The notes beneath the pieces were generated by a model. It did not search any database and had not been told where the DNA came from. It was given only the letters and a program-made list of their open reading frames with translations. The translations under genes were made by a program, and so were the position numbers. DNA of 64,000 nucleotides from Yoonia sp035117555 (lineage in GTDB: Bacteria > Pseudomonadota > Alphaproteobacteria > Rhodobacterales > Rhodobacteraceae): NCBI RefSeq assembly GCF_035117555.1, contig NZ_JAYKPK010000001.1:591178-655177 (forward strand), read 5' to 3'. This document shows, in pieces, positions 16,312-26,889 of the stretch (the first letter of the stretch is position 1; each line of letters begins with the position of its first letter).

Positions 16312-17309
16312 TCAGTTGCGATAGTACTCCCGATACCATTTCACAAACCTAGCAACCCCGTCGCGCATATCCGTCTGCGGCGCATAGCCGGTCAGCGCCT
16401 GCAGCAACCCCGCATCGGTCCATGTTGCGAGGACATCTCCCGGCTGCATCTCCATGTTATTGCGGGTTGCAATCTTGCCGGTGGCCGCTTCAATCGCGGT
16501 GATGAAATCGTCCAGCCGCACCTTGGTGGAATTGCCGATATTGACCACCCGGTAGGGAGCGACGGGTGACAGGCTGTCACCGGCATGGGGGCCGCCCTGC
16601 CCCGGCACGGCGTCGAACAACAGCCGGATCGCGCGCACCAGATCATCGACATAGGTGAAATCACGCCACATATCGCCGTGGTTATAAACATCGATCGGAT
16701 CACCGTTCAGGATCGCCTTGGTGAATTTGAACAATGCCATATCGGGCCGCCCCCATGGCCCATAGACCGTGAAGAACCGGAACATCGTGATGGGCAGGTC
16801 GTGGATATGCGCCCATGAATGCGCCATCGCCTCATTCGCCTTTTTGGTCGCGGCGTAGAACGACATTTGCGTGTCAGCCTTGTGCGTTTCCGCATAAGGC
16901 ATCTCGATATTGGCACCATAGACCGAAGAGGTCGAAGCCATCAGCAGATGCGCGGGCCGCACAGCCAAAGCCGCCTGCATCAGGTTGAAGGTTCCGATGA
17001 TATTGGCGTCGATATAGGCGCGCGGATTGTCGATGGAATAACGCACGCCCGCTTGGGCTGCCAGATGGACGATGATATCGGGCTGCGCGGCGGCGACGGC
17101 CTGCGTCAGGGTATCAGCTTCTTCCAGCAGCGCCTCTGTCGCGGTGAAACCTGCATGCTGGCCCAGCAAAGCGTGCCGCTTTTGCTTGAGCGTCACATCG
17201 TAATAATCCGACATCCCGTCATAACCGGCGACCTGCCAGCCTTCCTGCAACAGCAATTCGGCAAGATGGAAGCCGATGAAACCAGCCGTCCCTGTGATGA
17301 AGGCGCGTT

Positions 17310-17313
<4 letters not shown>
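16312..17313 (-). CDS. UDP-sugar 4-epimerase (UDP-glucuronate 4-epimerase type)
   Basis: Extended SDR of 333 residues that interconverts UDP-glucuronate and UDP-galacturonate for surface polysaccharide. The NAD motif GTAGFIGFHLAELL lies at the N-terminus, with HLAAQAGVRYSIDNP near residue 85, a catalytic Ser in ASTSSVYG and Y153xxxK157 in FYAATKKANE. The segment FFTVYGPWGRPDMA and the C-terminal YAPQTDMRDGVARFVKWYRE are typical of the GlcA epimerases. The start overlaps the stop of the UDP-glucose dehydrogenase gene by four bases, so the two act in sequence. No glycosyltransferase gene is next to them. Confidence 0.92.
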
Positions 17314-18659
<1,346 letters not shown>

Positions 18660-18721
18660 AAACTCGAGACCTTTAACATTACAGGCGCAGGTGGCAGAAA
18701 ACTGTCACCAACGCGGACTAT

Positions 18722-18892
18722 TTACCATATCGGACCGCAGCCGTATTTACCCTTCAGCGCCTTGATCACGCGCCATAAGGGTATCATGTTGTTCCATCTT
18801 AAGTTTGAGAAAACGTCAAGCCAGGGATATTTTTTGAAACGCCGTTTGAGGATCCGCAATGATGTATCGCGGATATTATCCTCTAACGCCAT
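18722..18892 (-). CDS. Possible small hypothetical protein or remnant
   Basis: A 56-residue frame rich in basic and aromatic residues (ILKRRFKKYPWLDVFSNLRW, ALKGKYGCGPIW at the end). The ATG at 18892 has no convincing ribosome-binding site; a longer frame runs back into the gamma-glutamyltransferase gene and has no coding look. It lies between that gene and ugd. It could be a small gene or the tail of a decayed gene. I recognise no family. Confidence 0.25.
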   Translation of the reverse strand: MALEDNIRDTSLRILKRRFKKYPWLDVFSNLRWNNMIPLWRVIKALKGKYGCGPIW

Positions 18893-18950
18893 CAGAATGC
18901 GGCGAACTGGTGAACCCCATAGCGTGCAGGTTCCCTTACAGTGATTTAGA

Positions 18951-20546
18951 TCAAAAGCCGCCCGCCTGACCGTCTTTGCGCGGGTCAGAGCCCGCCGCAT
19001 AGCCGCCAGCATCACGTTTCTCGATCAGCTGCGCACCGCCAAAGCCAAAAGCGCTGTCCGGTGTTTCCACCGAAATCTCATGCCCCAGCGCGGCAAGTTC
19101 AGCGCGCGTGGTCTCGGACAGGGCGGATTCGCAGGCCACTTTTCTGCCCTCAATGAACCGCCAGCGTGGCGCGTCGATGGCCGTTTGCACGTCTTGATCC
19201 CAGACGTGCGTGCGCATCACCATCTGCACATGGCCTTGCGCCTGCATCGGGCCGCCCATGACGCCAAAGCTCATCTTGGGTTTGCCGCCTTGCATGAGGA
19301 AACCGGGGATGATGGTCTGGAACGGGCGTTTGCGCGGGCCAACCTCATTCGGATGGCCGGGTTCCAGAGTAAACCCAGCACCACGGTTTTGCAGGCTGAT
19401 CCCGGTGCCAGGCACGACAACGCCCGATCCGAAACCGGAATAATTCGACTGGATGAACGACACCATCATGCCCGACGCATCCGCCGTGGTCAGATAAACC
19501 GTCCCGCCGGTCTTAGGCGCGCCGGGGCCGTAATTCTGGGCGTGGTCACGCGACACCAGCTTGGCGCGGCCTTTCAGATAATCAGGGTTGATCAGGTCCT
19601 CTGGCGTGACTTTGGTCATATATTTCGCATCGGCGACAAATTTATGCAGATCGGCAAAGGCCAGCTTGATCGCCTCGATCTGCAAATGCAACGCCATCGG
19701 ATCATCGGCCTGAAGCTCCGCCAGATCAAGATGTTCCAGAATGCCAAGCGCCATGAGTGCGGCGATCCCCTGCCCGTTTGGCGGGATTTCATGCAAGGTC
19801 ACGTCACGGTAATCAGTTGCAATCGTCCCGCACCATTCGGGCTGATGCGCGGCCAGATCAGCCACGGTCAGGGTCGCGCCATTGGCTCGGGCATCAGCGG
19901 CGATTTTCTCGGCCAAGGTGCCTTCGTAGAAATCACGCCCGCCGCTTTCGGCGATCCGCTGCAGCGTATTTGCCATATCCGCACTGCGGAACCTTTCACC
20001 GGCCTTGGGCACCTGCCCGCCCGGCATGAACATATCCGCAAAGCCCGGCTGACCCGACAACACCTCTGCACCGCGCTGCCACAATGTGCCGATCACCGGC
20101 GATACGGTAAATCCGCTTTCGGCATAATTGATCGCGGGCGCAAGGACCGTCGGCAGGTCCAGCTTGCCGAAACGGCGGGTCAGTTCCGCCCAGGCACTGA
20201 CGGCACCGGGCACCGTGACGCTGCCCCAGCCGCGATAGGGGACCTCTGTCTGACCACGAAAGTAATCAGGCGTCCAGGCTTCGGGCGATGCGCCGGATGC
20301 GTTCAGACCGCGCAATTCCTTGCCATCCCACAGGATACAATAGGCATCACTGCCCAACCCGTTGCCGGTAGGTTCCACAACCGTCAACGTGGCCGCCGCC
20401 GCAATCGCCGCATCAACAGCATTGCCGCCGCGCGCCATCATTGCCAGCGCTGCCTGCGTCGCCAACGGATGAGAGGTGGCCGCCACATTCTCGGCAAGCA
20501 CCGGGGAACGGCGGGACGGGTAAAGCGCATCATGGCGAAGAGGCAT
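18951..20546 (-). CDS. Gamma-glutamyltransferase family protein (no signal peptide)
   Basis: Ntn-hydrolase of 531 residues in the GGT/cephalosporin acylase family. It shows ATSHPLATQAALAMMARGGN and AVDAAIAAAATLTVVEPTGN at the N-terminus, WGSVTVPGAVSAW, and the region before the autoprocessing point KTGGTVYLTTADASGMMVSF (near residues 345-365), where a Thr should become the new N-terminal nucleophile. The final part includes GGPMQAQGHVQMVMRTHVWD. Most bacterial GGTs are exported; this one has no signal peptide and so probably acts inside the cell. Its start overlaps the stop of the TctA gene, placing it in the transporter operon, which suggests that the imported compound is its substrate. Confidence 0.9.
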   Translation of the reverse strand: MPLRHDALYPSRRSPVLAENVAATSHPLATQAALAMMARGGNAVDAAIAAAATLTVVEPTGNGLGSDAYCILWDGKELRGLNASGASPEAWTPDYFRGQTEVPYRGWGSVTVPGAVSAWAELTRRFGKLDLPTVLAPAINYAESGFTVSPVIGTLWQRGAEVLSGQPGFADMFMPGGQVPKAGERFRSADMANTLQRIAESGGRDFYEGTLAEKIAADARANGATLTVADLAAHQPEWCGTIATDYRDVTLHEIPPNGQGIAALMALGILEHLDLAELQADDPMALHLQIEAIKLAFADLHKFVADAKYMTKVTPEDLINPDYLKGRAKLVSRDHAQNYGPGAPKTGGTVYLTTADASGMMVSFIQSNYSGFGSGVVVPGTGISLQNRGAGFTLEPGHPNEVGPRKRPFQTIIPGFLMQGGKPKMSFGVMGGPMQAQGHVQMVMRTHVWDQDVQTAIDAPRWRFIEGRKVACESALSETTRAELAALGHEISVETPDSAFGFGGAQLIEKRDAGGYAAGSDPRKDGQAGGF

Positions 20547-22057
20547 CAGGTAACATCCTTAACTTGTGTATTTTTACGTCTGTCTTTCAAAATCCCGCGG
20601 ATGGCCCAGGCGATGGACAGCAACGCGGCAACAAGAAACACAAGGCTGACAGGGCGGGTCAGAAACAGTGACCAATCATTTTCGGTCATCAAAGCACGGC
20701 GCAGATTGGTTTCAGCAATCGGGCCAAGGATCACGGCCAGCACCAATGGAGCGAGCGGATAATCCAGCGCCTTCATCGCATAACCAAAAATCCCGATGGC
20801 GATAAGAAGCGACAGATCACTGACCCGGTTGTTCAGGGCGAATGTACCCACGATGCAGCAGACCAGCACAGTCGGCACGATCACCCATTTGGGCACCTCG
20901 GCGACACGCAGAAAAGCACGCATCGACACGACACAGATAAACAGCATCATCAGGCTGGACACAGCCATGGCGATGAACATGCCATAGACAAGGTCCGGGT
21001 TATCCATGATCAACCGTGGCCCGATGGAAATGCCATGCACCATCAGGGCGGCCAGCAGGATCGCATCTACCGCAGACCCCGGAATCCCGAGAGAGATCAT
21101 CGGAATAAGCCCGCCACCAGCAGTAGCCGAATTGCCCGATTCCGAGGCGACGACGCCTTCGGGATTGCCTTGGCCGAAACTTTCCGGCGTTTTCGACGCG
21201 CGCTTGGCCTGATCATAGGCAATCAGGTTGGCGATCGACCCGCCCGCCCCCGGCAGCGCACCAATCGCCACGCCGATCATCGAGGACCGGATCAGGTTGA
21301 CAGGCCCAGCCAACACTTCGCGCATCACGGCGAAATTGTTGAACTTGATCTCGCCCTTCACCAGCTTTTCGCCGCTATGGATCGTCTTGGGGTCTTCGAC
21401 TTCGCTGGCAAGTTGCGAAATTGCATAAATCCCGATCAGCACGATCAGAAACGGCAGGCCAGCGCGCAAGGCGTCGATCCCCATGTCAAACCGTGGGCGT
21501 CCCATCATCGGGTCCGTGCCAATGGTGGCAATCGCCAGACCGATCAAACCCGAAATCAAACCGCGTTGCAGCGAATGGCCCACAAGGCTCGCCACAATCG
21601 TCAGCGCGAATACGATCAGGCTGAAATATTCCCACGGCCCCAACCTGACCGCAAAAACCGCCAGCGGCGGTGCTGCAACAATCAGCACCAGTGTCGAAAT
21701 GACAGTCCCAAAGAATGACGCCCAGACACCCAAGGCCAACGCCCGCCCCGGTTCGCCCTTGCGGGCCATGGGATAGGCGTCGAATGTCGTGGCAAGCGCC
21801 GATGGCGTGCCCGGAATACCCAGCAAGGCGGCGGATATCAGACCACCCGTATAGCCGCCCACATAGACCGCCAGCATGACCGACACGCCCTGCAACGGCG
21901 GCAAGGCAAAGGTCAGCGGCAGCGTCAGCACAATGGCCATGGTGACGGTAAAGCCGGGAATGGCCGCAGCGACGATCCCGGCAATGGCGCCGAAGAACAT
22001 CATGATCAAGGTCGAGAAAGACAGCACCTCAGAGGCGCCAAGAAGAAACGCGTCCAT
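20546..22057 (-). CDS. tctA: Tripartite tricarboxylate transporter large permease (TctA family)
   Basis: Twelve-helix-class inner-membrane permease of 503 residues. Family hallmarks are AAIPGFTVTMAIVLTLPLTF near residue 32, GGYTGGLISAALLGIPGTPS near 67, and the repeated-type motif GVAIGALPGAGGSIANLIAY near 260 with GLIPMISLGIPGSAVDAILL. It carries the substrate collected by the TctC-type binding protein, together with the small TctB subunit. The stop overlaps the start of the GGT gene, so the transporter and the enzyme are made from one message. The substrate is not known from the sequence. Confidence 0.94.
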   Translation of the reverse strand: MDAFLLGASEVLSFSTLIMMFFGAIAGIVAAAIPGFTVTMAIVLTLPLTFALPPLQGVSVMLAVYVGGYTGGLISAALLGIPGTPSALATTFDAYPMARKGEPGRALALGVWASFFGTVISTLVLIVAAPPLAVFAVRLGPWEYFSLIVFALTIVASLVGHSLQRGLISGLIGLAIATIGTDPMMGRPRFDMGIDALRAGLPFLIVLIGIYAISQLASEVEDPKTIHSGEKLVKGEIKFNNFAVMREVLAGPVNLIRSSMIGVAIGALPGAGGSIANLIAYDQAKRASKTPESFGQGNPEGVVASESGNSATAGGGLIPMISLGIPGSAVDAILLAALMVHGISIGPRLIMDNPDLVYGMFIAMAVSSLMMLFICVVSMRAFLRVAEVPKWVIVPTVLVCCIVGTFALNNRVSDLSLLIAIGIFGYAMKALDYPLAPLVLAVILGPIAETNLRRALMTENDWSLFLTRPVSLVFLVAALLSIAWAIRGILKDRRKNTQVKDVT

Positions 22058-22063
22058 AGAATG

Positions 22064-22573
22064 TTACCTTCCTCTGGGCAAAAAGACGTTGAAGACTTCG
22101 GCGAAAAGCCAGTTCAGCCCGAATGAAAAGATCAGCGACAGGATCACGCAAAGCACCACTGCTTTTTTGGTCCTGGGCGATAATGTCAGCAAGAAGACGA
22201 GCAGGAAAACCAGTGTCGCGATGGGATAGCCGATGATCGGCATCGCCGTGATATAGATGATCAGGAACGCGAACATCAGCAGCACAAGGTACCGGGTTCT
22301 GGCCCATAAAACGACCTGCGACGCAAAGCGGGGATAAGCCTCGGCCGGGATCTGGCGAACTGACCCGACAATGGCGCTGACCAGCAGCAGGCTCAAAAGC
22401 ACATGCACCAGCATGGGGAATGCGCCTGCACCCAATGCCTCGAACCGCGATGTCGGGATGCTCAGCGCCTCAATGAACATGCCGATGGATGCCGCCAGCA
22501 GCGCGACATAGGACAGAAGGCGCGCGATCTCGCCCGCCTCCTGCGTCAGAACCTGATCACGATTGTCGTTCAA
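22064..22573 (-). CDS. tctB: Tripartite tricarboxylate transporter small permease (TctB family)
   Basis: Small membrane subunit of 169 residues with about four helices, as usual for TctB: IARLLSYVALLAASIGMFIE, FPMLVHVLLSLLLVSAIVGS, YLVLLMFAFLIIYITAMPII and the C-terminal AVVLCVILSLIFSFGLNWLF. Sequence is poorly conserved in this family, so the call depends largely on size, topology and its place between the tctC and tctA genes. The start overlaps the tctC stop by four bases, and six bases separate its end from tctA. Confidence 0.88.
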   Translation of the reverse strand: MNDNRDQVLTQEAGEIARLLSYVALLAASIGMFIEALSIPTSRFEALGAGAFPMLVHVLLSLLLVSAIVGSVRQIPAEAYPRFASQVVLWARTRYLVLLMFAFLIIYITAMPIIGYPIATLVFLLVFLLTLSPRTKKAVVLCVILSLIFSFGLNWLFAEVFNVFLPRGR

Positions 22574-23520
22574 GGCGCGATAACCTCGGCCAGACGCTCA
22601 ACAGTGTCGCTCAGATTGCTAAGATATGCGGTGTAATCTTCACGACCACGGAACATGACGTCAGCACCTGAATTGTTGATCTGCTCGATAAAGGTTTCAT
22701 CCATCGCCAATTGTTCCAGCGCAGCCTCTAGTGTCACCTGCACATCCTCCGGCACGCCCTTGGGCACGACAATGCCACGTGTGATCAACAGATCCAGATC
22801 AGCGCCCATTTCCAGAAAGGTCGGCACATCGGGTGTTTGTGCAATCCGCTCTTCCGTCCCGGAGGCAAGGAACAGCAGATCACCGTTTTCCGCGAATGAA
22901 AGCGACGAAGAAATATCGCCGATGGCCACATCAAGATTGCCACCCACAACAGCGCGGATACGTTCACCCGTGCCTTCATAGCCGACATAGCGCCATTCAA
23001 AATCAAACGCCTCGGCGATCATGGCAGCATGCAGATGCGGCACACCGCCCAAAGTCACACCGACGGTCAGCGCATTGGGATTTTCCTGCGCATAGGCGAC
23101 CATTCCTTCAAAATCGTCAAACGGCTGGTCGGTGGCCGCCACAAGATATTGCGGTGACGCTGTCATCAGCGCGATCAGGTCGAAATCATCCCATGCCAGA
23201 TCCGTCATCCCGACCGCAGTCGCGGTCAAAAGCCCCTCATGCACCTGGCTGATCGTATAGCCATCTGCGGGGCGGCGCACCGCCTCGGCCAGACCGACCG
23301 TGCCACCAACGCCGCCAATGTTGATCACCGGCATTTCGGCGCCAAGATATTCAGAAATGTTATTCGCAATGATCCGCATCAGGATGTCGCTGCCGCCACC
23401 GGGGGCCCAGGGCACGATGAATTCAACCGGCCGTGTCGGATAATCCTGTGCAAATACGGGCTGCACCATCATCGCCGCTGCCAGTCCGGCGCCCGCGATA
23501 GTCCGTGTGAATTTCGTCAT
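22570..23520 (-). CDS. tctC: Tripartite tricarboxylate transporter substrate-binding protein (TctC/Bug family)
   Basis: Periplasmic receptor of 316 residues with a Sec signal peptide (MTKFTRTIAGAGLAAAMMVQ, ending VFAQ). The Bug-fold signature follows at once: YPTRPVEFIVPWAPGGGSDI, then NIGGVGGTVGLAEAVRRPAD and the glycine-rich ligand loop GVTLGGVPHLHAAMIAEAFD. TctC proteins bind carboxylates and other small acids. It is the first gene of the operon, divergent from a LysR-type regulator, and leads TctB, TctA and a gamma-glutamyltransferase. A gamma-glutamyl compound as ligand is inference from the operon only. Confidence 0.94.
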   Translation of the reverse strand: MTKFTRTIAGAGLAAAMMVQPVFAQDYPTRPVEFIVPWAPGGGSDILMRIIANNISEYLGAEMPVINIGGVGGTVGLAEAVRRPADGYTISQVHEGLLTATAVGMTDLAWDDFDLIALMTASPQYLVAATDQPFDDFEGMVAYAQENPNALTVGVTLGGVPHLHAAMIAEAFDFEWRYVGYEGTGERIRAVVGGNLDVAIGDISSSLSFAENGDLLFLASGTEERIAQTPDVPTFLEMGADLDLLITRGIVVPKGVPEDVQVTLEAALEQLAMDETFIEQINNSGADVMFRGREDYTAYLSNLSDTVERLAEVIAP

Positions 23521-23609
23521 GGGTGTCTCCTTGTTGGTTGCCTTAAATATTGGCCTTCCCCTTGGCTACAAAGAAAGCAAAGGCGCATAAAGCGATTTTA
23601 TTTGATGTT

Positions 23610-23632
23610 TAGATAAAGCTTTGCTTAATCTA
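23610..23632. promoter_or_regulatory. Candidate LysR-type operator between tctC and the regulator gene
   Basis: TAGAT and ATCTA form an inverted repeat around AAAGCTTTGCTTA in an AT-rich stretch of the divergent gap, ending five bases before the regulator start codon. LysR-type proteins usually bind a dyad near the start of their own gene and activate the divergent operon. The site is visible; its use is inference. Confidence 0.4.
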
Positions 23633-23637
23633 CACCC

Positions 23638-24516
23638 ATGGATATACGTCAACTTCAGACAATCATCGCCGTTGCCGACACTGGCAGCCTTGTCACGGCA
23701 GCCGGTGTTGTGAACCTCACACCATCGGCAGTAAGCCAGCAAATTCAATCACTTGAGGGGGAACTTGGTGTAGACCTATTCGACCGCAAGAAACGCCCTT
23801 TACAACTGAATGCCAAGGGCGAGGAATTCCTGCGCGCGGCCCGTGACATCGTGCAGACAATGACCGAAACCAGAATGATCATTTCTGGCGGCCGCACCGC
23901 CGGTATGCTTACTTTCGGGGCGATCCGCACGGTTTCTACGCATCTTGTGTCCGAAGCCTTCGTCCGGATGCGGGCAAGCTATCCTGACCTGACCTTTCAG
24001 ATGAATGTCGGCATGTCCGAACGGCTATTGTCCAATGTGGCAGCAGGAAGGTTGGATGCCGCCCTTGTCGCGGAACACGTCGGGGTTCCTGCGGGTCTTG
24101 TCTGGCGGCCAGTCCTGACAGAACCGCTGGTCATGATCGCCCCTGCCGGGAATGAAGGCCGGTCCGAAGTCTGGCTTTTGCGCAATCTGCCCTTTATCCG
24201 CTATGCGACCAGCGTGCCGCTTGCCCGTCAGATCGAAACCGAGCTGTCGCGCATGTCGGTGACGCCACGCGAAATTGCTGTCACCAATACCATGCCTGCG
24301 GTCGTCGGCATGGTGCAGGCCGGGCTTGGCGTGGCGATCGTGCCGCAAATCGCCATCTACAACGTCAGCCCGCAGTCGCTGTACTGGCAGCCCTTCTGCG
24401 ACGGCGCGATCACACGTTGCGTTGGGCTTGTGCAGCGGCAGGTGTCGTCCCGCTCAAAGGTATTGGCGCAGCTGTATCAAGTGCTTGTGGATCACGTTGA
24501 AACCAGCGCGCCGTAG
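23638..24516 (+). CDS. LysR family transcriptional regulator
   Basis: Regulator of 292 residues. The N-terminal winged HTH (1-60) reads MDIRQLQTIIAVADTGSLVT followed by LTPSAVSQQIQSLEGELGVD and LFDRKKRPLQL, the standard LysR pattern. The effector-binding half has the two-lobed form, with GMLTFGAIRTVSTHLVSEAF, a middle region with NTMPAVVGMVQAGLGVAIVP, and the C-terminal tail. It is transcribed away from tctCBA-ggt, so it most likely controls uptake and use of the transported compound. The gap has a dyad close to its own start, consistent with autoregulation. Confidence 0.93.
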   Translation: MDIRQLQTIIAVADTGSLVTAAGVVNLTPSAVSQQIQSLEGELGVDLFDRKKRPLQLNAKGEEFLRAARDIVQTMTETRMIISGGRTAGMLTFGAIRTVSTHLVSEAFVRMRASYPDLTFQMNVGMSERLLSNVAAGRLDAALVAEHVGVPAGLVWRPVLTEPLVMIAPAGNEGRSEVWLLRNLPFIRYATSVPLARQIETELSRMSVTPREIAVTNTMPAVVGMVQAGLGVAIVPQIAIYNVSPQSLYWQPFCDGAITRCVGLVQRQVSSRSKVLAQLYQVLVDHVETSAP

Positions 24517-24551
24517 TTTCGGCACTGCTGTACTGATCAGCGAAGCCTGAC

Positions 24552-25097
24552 TTAAGCTATGCTTTTCCACTTCACCGGGGTCACGTTGACAATATGATCA
24601 CCCACATTGACCATCAGATCGCCGTCCTGGATATTGATCTGAAGCTTCATTGACCGGTTTGCCAGTGCGGCCAGTCTGGCCGTGTCATCCTCGGAAAAAT
24701 TGGTGACTTCAAGATTATCGAACCGGGTCGTGCTGTTCTTGACCTTGTCCCACCACATATCGGCGGTCCTGCCGCCATAAGGGTAGATGAACACCTTATC
24801 CGCCTTGCCACAGGACTGACGTATCACCTTTTCGCTGGGCAACCCGAGAGCAACCCAGACGTCAAGTTCGCCGCTCAGGCTTTTCTGCCAGATGTCCGGT
24901 TCATCATCGGTCGACAGGCCCTTTGTCATTTCCAGATGCTCATGCGCATTGAGCGCAAAAGCCAAAATCCGTACCATCAGCCGTTCATCGGTCTCTGACG
25001 GGTGTTTGGCAACGGTCAGCTTATGGGTCTCATAATAATGCCGATCCATGTCAGAGACTGACAATTCAACTTTATAAATAGTGGCATTTTGCGCCAT
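24552..25097 (-). CDS. yaeQ: YaeQ family protein
   Basis: Cytoplasmic protein of 181 residues with the YaeQ pattern from end to end: ATIYKVELSVSDMDRHYYET, HPSETDERLMVRILAFALNA, LGLPSEKVIRQSCGKADKVF and the C-terminal LQINIQDGDLMVNVGDHIVN. The family has a nuclease-like fold of uncertain physiological role. It is transcribed toward the LysR gene and away from htpX. No operon partner is clear, though htpX lies downstream of nothing shared with it, so it is probably a single-gene unit. Confidence 0.92.
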   Translation of the reverse strand: MAQNATIYKVELSVSDMDRHYYETHKLTVAKHPSETDERLMVRILAFALNAHEHLEMTKGLSTDDEPDIWQKSLSGELDVWVALGLPSEKVIRQSCGKADKVFIYPYGGRTADMWWDKVKNSTTRFDNLEVTNFSEDDTARLAALANRSMKLQINIQDGDLMVNVGDHIVNVTPVKWKSIA

Positions 25098-25256
25098 GAC
25101 GTGTCCTAAATCTTCAATGATTGGGATGCGTACTGCGTCTGGTCACGTAGTGAAAGCAGATAACCATCGGCGACTGCCACCACGCGCGCCTTTTGCTTTA
25201 TCCGTCACATTGCGGATGACGATTTCAGCGTCACGCTAAAACCGTCAGACGTCATT

Positions 25257-26180
25257 TCAGGACCAGGGGCCCCCGCGTCCGCGATTGCGTGTCGTGGGAA
25301 CACCGCTTCTGACAAAAGGCTCTGCCGCGACCTGCGATGCGCCCTTGGTTTGCCCCGCCATCGCGCGCAATGCGGCAATTCGGTTCTCGGTCGCGGGATG
25401 GGTCGCGAACAGGTTGTCGTGTTTATGCGCATGCAGCGGATTGATGATGAACATATGCGCCGTCGCCGGGTTGCGCTCTGCCGCGTGATTGTCGATCTGC
25501 GCCGCACCCACGGCGATTTTTTCCAACGCCGATGCGAGCCAGAGCGGGTTGCCACAAATTTCCGCACCGGCCTTATCGGCGGCATATTCCCGTGTCCGGC
25601 TGATCGCCATCTGCACCAGCGCTGCGGCGAAAGGTGCAAGGAACATCAAGGCCAATGTGCCGATCATCCCGAGCCGTTCACGCGAACCGCCAAAAAACAT
25701 GGCAAAATTGGCCAACATCGAAATTGCACCGGCGAAGGTGGCCGTCACTGTCATGATCGCCGTATCGTGGTTGCGGATATGGGCCAGTTCATGCGCGATG
25801 ACGCCCGTCAGTTCCTCGCGACTGAGGCTGCGCATCAGGCCGGTCGTCACCGCAACGGCTGCATTCGCCGGGTTGCGCCCGGTTGCAAAGGCATTGGGTT
25901 GCGGCGTGTCGATCAGATACACTTTGGGCTCCGGCAGGCCCGCGTTGCGTGCAAGATCGGCAGTCATGGCATGCAGGCCAAGACGGTCACCCCGGATGAC
26001 AGGCTGGGCATTATGCATCCGCAGGATCATCCGATCCGAGTTCCACCAGGTATAGACATTCATCGCGGCGGCAACGACCACTGCGATCAGCGCGCCCCCG
26101 GCTCCGCCCAGCAGGTAGCCAATGCCCATGAACAGCGCGGTCATCGCCGCCATCAATATCGCTGTCTTCACATAACCCAT
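25257..26180 (-). CDS. htpX: Membrane metalloprotease HtpX
   Basis: Zinc-dependent inner-membrane endopeptidase of 307 residues that takes part in membrane-protein quality control with FtsH. Two N-terminal helices (TAILMAAMTALFMGIGYLLG and GALIAVVVAAAMNVYTWW) precede the zinc motif HELAHIRNHD near residue 130; a further hydrophobic pair follows with AGAISMLANFAMFF, and EYAADKAGAEICG supplies the third zinc ligand. The start at ATG 26180 has GGAG six bases upstream; the longer upstream frame lacks family similarity. The C-terminal tail (FVRSGVPTTRNRGRGGPWS) is polar and Gly/Arg-rich. Confidence 0.95.
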   Translation of the reverse strand: MGYVKTAILMAAMTALFMGIGYLLGGAGGALIAVVVAAAMNVYTWWNSDRMILRMHNAQPVIRGDRLGLHAMTADLARNAGLPEPKVYLIDTPQPNAFATGRNPANAAVAVTTGLMRSLSREELTGVIAHELAHIRNHDTAIMTVTATFAGAISMLANFAMFFGGSRERLGMIGTLALMFLAPFAAALVQMAISRTREYAADKAGAEICGNPLWLASALEKIAVGAAQIDNHAAERNPATAHMFIINPLHAHKHDNLFATHPATENRIAALRAMAGQTKGASQVAAEPFVRSGVPTTRNRGRGGPWS

Positions 26181-26232
26181 CTTTGTCTCCGAAAAGTTGT
26201 CACTGTGACACGCGGTAGATATGGGTAAGCGA

Positions 26233-26256
26233 CTGGACGCGTGCAAGCACGTCCAG
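26233..26256 (-). terminator. Possible hairpin terminator after the DUF305 gene
   Basis: CTGGAC...GTCCAG arms with an inner GTGC/GCAC pair form a tight hairpin between the DUF305 gene and htpX. It has no clear T tract, so its role as a terminator is uncertain. Confidence 0.35.
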
Positions 26257-26313
26257 CACGCAGCGGTCATGACAGGTTAGCAGGCAGCAAGAACGGCTTT
26301 AACCAGCACCAGT

Positions 26314-26787
26314 TCAGTTGGCGTTTTCAGCCAACCAATTGCTCATTTCTTCCATCTCTGCGACCTGTGCCGCGATAATTGCTTCGGCAAGCGCCAGCAT
26401 TTGCGGGTCCTGACCATGGTCAATCAGCACTTCGGCCATGTCGATGGCGCCCTGATGGTGGGCAATCATCCCGCAGGCGAAGGCGATGTCGGCATCTTCA
26501 TTCATCATCCCGTCATGCATGGCGGGCATGGAGATCATCATCCGGCGCATGTTTTCCTGCACGTGCTCTGGCATGGCCGCAAGATCGACCCCGTCCATAT
26601 CCATCATGCCACCATCCGTTTCGGCATCCATGCTGCCATGCCCCATCGCAGAATGGTCCATATCGCCCATCGCGGTCTCAACATTGCATTGTTCGGGAAG
26701 CTGGAACTCTGCCTCTTGCGCGGCGGCAGAGAATGACAGCGCAAGCGTCGTTGCCGCCGCTGTGAGGATTGTCTTTGTATATGTCAT
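26314..26787 (-). CDS. DUF305 family exported Met/His-rich protein
   Basis: Exported protein of 157 residues. A Sec signal peptide (MTYTKTILTAAATTLALSFS, cleavage after AAAQ) is followed by a Met/His/Asp-rich stretch (GDMDHSAMGHGSMDAETDGG, GMMDMDGVD) and then the DUF305 four-helix domain with FACGMIAHHQGAIDMAEVLI and QVAEMEEMSNWLAEN. DUF305 proteins have a ferritin-like helical fold and often accompany copper-resistance genes. The Met/His clusters would suit copper binding in the periplasm. A CueR-like promoter at 26890-26920 points toward this gene. Copper function is inference from composition and promoter. Confidence 0.88.
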   Translation of the reverse strand: MTYTKTILTAAATTLALSFSAAAQEAEFQLPEQCNVETAMGDMDHSAMGHGSMDAETDGGMMDMDGVDLAAMPEHVQENMRRMMISMPAMHDGMMNEDADIAFACGMIAHHQGAIDMAEVLIDHGQDPQMLALAEAIIAAQVAEMEEMSNWLAENAN

Positions 26788-26889
26788 TGTGGTTCTCCTG
26801 ATTTTCTATCTGTCTGGGCGCGTCCACCGCGCCTTGTCGTTTCAACATCGAACAGCATGCCCCCCGATAGGCGACAACATCGCTAGGGA

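Noticed and set aside
19080..20762. A 560-codon plus-strand open frame opposite the gamma-glutamyltransferase gene
   Set aside because: It is rich in Arg, His and Gln, has no family character, and is a mirror of a well-recognised GGT coding strand with high-GC codon bias.
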